Source: CAZKYP01 sp964556885 (GTDB lineage Bacteria > Planctomycetota > Phycisphaerae > Sedimentisphaerales > Anaerobacaceae). From it: a DNA stretch of 7,598 bases. Positions 6,264 through 7,598 of this stretch are shown here, piece by piece (within the stretch, counting starts at the first letter, position 1; each line of letters begins with the position of its first letter). Below the pieces are notes generated by a model. The model ran no database searches and was not told where the DNA came from. It saw only the letters and a list, made by a program, of their open reading frames with translations. The stretch is from the NCBI GenBank assembly GCA_964556885.1, contig CAZKYP010000153.1:1-7598 (forward strand), in the 5' to 3' direction. The position numbers and the translations under genes were made by a program.

Positions 6264-7412
6264 ATGTTACGGTTGGTTGTATCTTTTGTACTTATTTTAA
6301 TGATGGTGATTTCTGCTTCTGCGGTTTCGAGCCGCTTTTGGGCTGGCAAGCAAGAGCAGCAGCCGGAAAGCATAACCATATCCGGCAGCCAGGAAATGAC
6401 GATTTCCGAATTCGGTGCGAAATACGATCTCGACAAGCAGGTATTGAAGAGACTTTTCGATCTCAGGTCTCCGGAAGATCTCAGCAAACAAGTTGCTGAG
6501 TTTGGGATGGGGGATGAGCAGCTTGGCAAAAAGGTAAACCAGGTCCTTGCGCTCCAGGCCGAGCAGGCGTCCAAAAACTGGTTCAAGATTCCACTCAAAG
6601 GCGGCCTGTGGATCGCTTTTCTTTTAATTGTGTTCGGTTTGTTGAGAAAAGGCAAAATCAACGCCGGGAATAGAAAATGGATATATGCGGCCGCTGTTGT
6701 AATATTCGGAGTCGTTTTAGGCAGCGATCCGAGCCCGATGGGAACGATCAAGGATGCAATAGTTCTTTACGGTTCGAAGGGAGCGATTTTTCCGCCGAGG
6801 CTTTTAGCTTTCGGAATATTCATTCTTACTGTAATATTGGCAAATAAATTCATTTGCTCGTGGGGCTGTCAGTTGGGAACGTTGCAGGATTTGATTTTCA
6901 GGCTCAACCGGGGCACAGGAGACCGCAAGGGTTTGTTCGGTCAGATTAAGGTACCGTTTATAATATCGAATTCGGTTCGGGCTTTGTTCTTTGTATTTTT
7001 GATATTTGCCGCATTTGTCTGGGCGACGGATATTGTTGAAGGAATAGACCCGTTTAAGATTTTCAAGCCGCAGGTTATCGGTATCGCCGGCGGACTTTTT
7101 ATCGGTTTTATTCTTGTTTCGAGTCTTTTTGTATACAGGCCGTGGTGTCATTTCTTCTGCCCGTTCGGCCTGGTCGGCTGGGTTGCGGAAAAGATAAGCC
7201 TGTTTAAGATTAAAGTAGATTATGATAAATGTATCTCCTGTCAGGCCTGTTCGAAGGCGTGCCCGTCAACGGTGATGGACGCGATTCTAAAACAAAATAA
7301 GACCGTCCCGGACTGCTTTTCCTGCGGGACCTGCATCGAGACTTGCCCGGTAAATGCTATATCGTTTACATTCGGCGGGCGGCAAAAACCTCCTAAGGGA
7401 AAGTTTGACTAA
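6264..7412 (+). CDS. Membrane polyferredoxin, NapH/NosR-like, with periplasmic helical insert
   Basis: Numbering is from ATG 6264 (382 residues); the frame is open upstream to GTG 6201. Residues 3-22 are a signal anchor. Residues about 43-92 (EMTISEFGAKYDLDKQVLKR, then LRSPEDLSKQVAEFGM) are a predicted exported helical segment. Hydrophobic spans follow near 113-127, 139-155, 178-196, 236-255 and 271-290. The cysteine pairs C198-SWG-C202 and C295-HFF-C299-P are the C-x3-C signatures of the NapH/NosR/CcoG membrane ferredoxin group. The C-terminal tail has two complete 4Fe-4S motifs: C323-x2-C326-x2-C329-x3-C333-P and C351-x2-C354-x2-C357-x3-C361-P. It should pass electrons between the quinone pool or periplasm and a cytoplasmic partner. 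The downstream flavoprotein is the obvious candidate, but the reaction is unknown. No nap, nos or cco genes are visible. Confidence 0.85.
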   Translation: MLRLVVSFVLILMMVISASAVSSRFWAGKQEQQPESITISGSQEMTISEFGAKYDLDKQVLKRLFDLRSPEDLSKQVAEFGMGDEQLGKKVNQVLALQAEQASKNWFKIPLKGGLWIAFLLIVFGLLRKGKINAGNRKWIYAAAVVIFGVVLGSDPSPMGTIKDAIVLYGSKGAIFPPRLLAFGIFILTVILANKFICSWGCQLGTLQDLIFRLNRGTGDRKGLFGQIKVPFIISNSVRALFFVFLIFAAFVWATDIVEGIDPFKIFKPQVIGIAGGLFIGFILVSSLFVYRPWCHFFCPFGLVGWVAEKISLFKIKVDYDKCISCQACSKACPSTVMDAILKQNKTVPDCFSCGTCIETCPVNAISFTFGGRQKPPKGKFD

Positions 7413-7471
7413 AGTGTTATTTGAAATAAAGATAAGTGATATTGACATTTGTATGAAGGGATATTTGTTCA

Positions 7472-7598
7472 ATGACAAATTCGGTTACTAAAAAGGTTCT
7501 GATTGTTGGCGGTGTTGCGGGCGGTGCTTCAGCGGCGGCGAGGCTTCGCAGACTGGACGAGAATGCACAGATAATCATGTTCGAAAGGGGAAATGATA
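7472..7598 (+). CDS. CoA-disulfide reductase-like FAD/NAD(P) oxidoreductase (5' part only)
   Basis: Only 42 codons are in the window. After MTNSVTKK comes VLIVGGVAGGASAAARLRRL, the FAD-binding Rossmann fold of the pyridine nucleotide-disulfide oxidoreductases, ending in the acidic E38 of IIMFERG, which normally holds the FAD ribose. The V-G-G-V-A-G-G-A-S-A-A-A-R form is typical of the CoA-disulfide reductase / NADH-dependent persulfide or polysulfide reductase branch. In that branch the active-site cysteine (S-F-x-N-C-G-L-P) should follow about 5-10 residues beyond the edge, and a C-terminal rhodanese domain is common. AAGGG (7456-7460) lies 11 nt before the ATG. The gap from the polyferredoxin gene is 59 bp with no terminator, so co-transcription is likely. 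NADH oxidase and other relatives cannot be excluded from this fragment. Confidence 0.75.
   Translation, partial: MTNSVTKKVLIVGGVAGGASAAARLRRLDENAQIIMFERGND

Noticed and set aside
6221..6751. Minus-strand open frame of 176 codons within the polyferredoxin gene
   Set aside because: Antisense to a gene with complete 4Fe-4S motifs and membrane spans; no independent support.

Overview
The window looks like chromosomal sequence from an anaerobic or facultative Planctomycetota-type bacterium, perhaps Phycisphaerae or Sedimentisphaerales. The grounds are the company kept: a large exported beta-sandwich protein with repeats of the N-A-S-F-E type, a secreted GH16-fold protein, a response regulator with its DNA-binding domain at the N-terminus, an HDOD-histidine kinase, and a low-potential iron-sulfur operon. 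This placement is inference; there is no rRNA or marker gene here.

Layout. (1) 1-977, minus: the N-terminal 325 residues of an exported protein with two beta-sandwich repeats, running off the left edge. (2) 978-1500: a divergent intergenic region with a promoter and two GC-rich hairpins for the left gene, an unexpected strong terminator-like hairpin in the middle, and a promoter carrying a LacI-type palindrome for the right gene. (3) 1501-2631, plus: a secreted GH16-fold protein with an intact EIDIE catalytic motif. (4) 2647-5522, minus: a two-gene regulatory operon, response regulator (HTH-REC) first, then a 749-residue HDOD / GAF-like / histidine kinase. (5) 5523-5895: an AT-rich divergent control region with a good promoter for the regulator operon and, next to arsR, a perfect -10 box overlapped by a 26-bp palindrome and a second 18-bp palindrome. 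(6) 5896-7598, plus: an ArsR-family repressor with four cysteines, a membrane polyferredoxin (NapH/NosR-like) with two cysteine pairs plus two 4Fe-4S motifs, and the first 42 codons of a CoA-disulfide-reductase-like flavoprotein, cut by the right edge.

How they work together (inference): 1-2631 looks like a glycan-related surface module, with the GH16 enzyme possibly under LacI-type control. The two-component pair is a self-contained signalling unit with no obvious target in the window other than its own neighbourhood. The arsR-polyferredoxin-flavoprotein cluster looks like a self-repressed thiol, polysulfide or metal-responsive electron-transfer operon. It is the most interesting part of the window. 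No RNA genes, CRISPR arrays or mobile elements were recognised.
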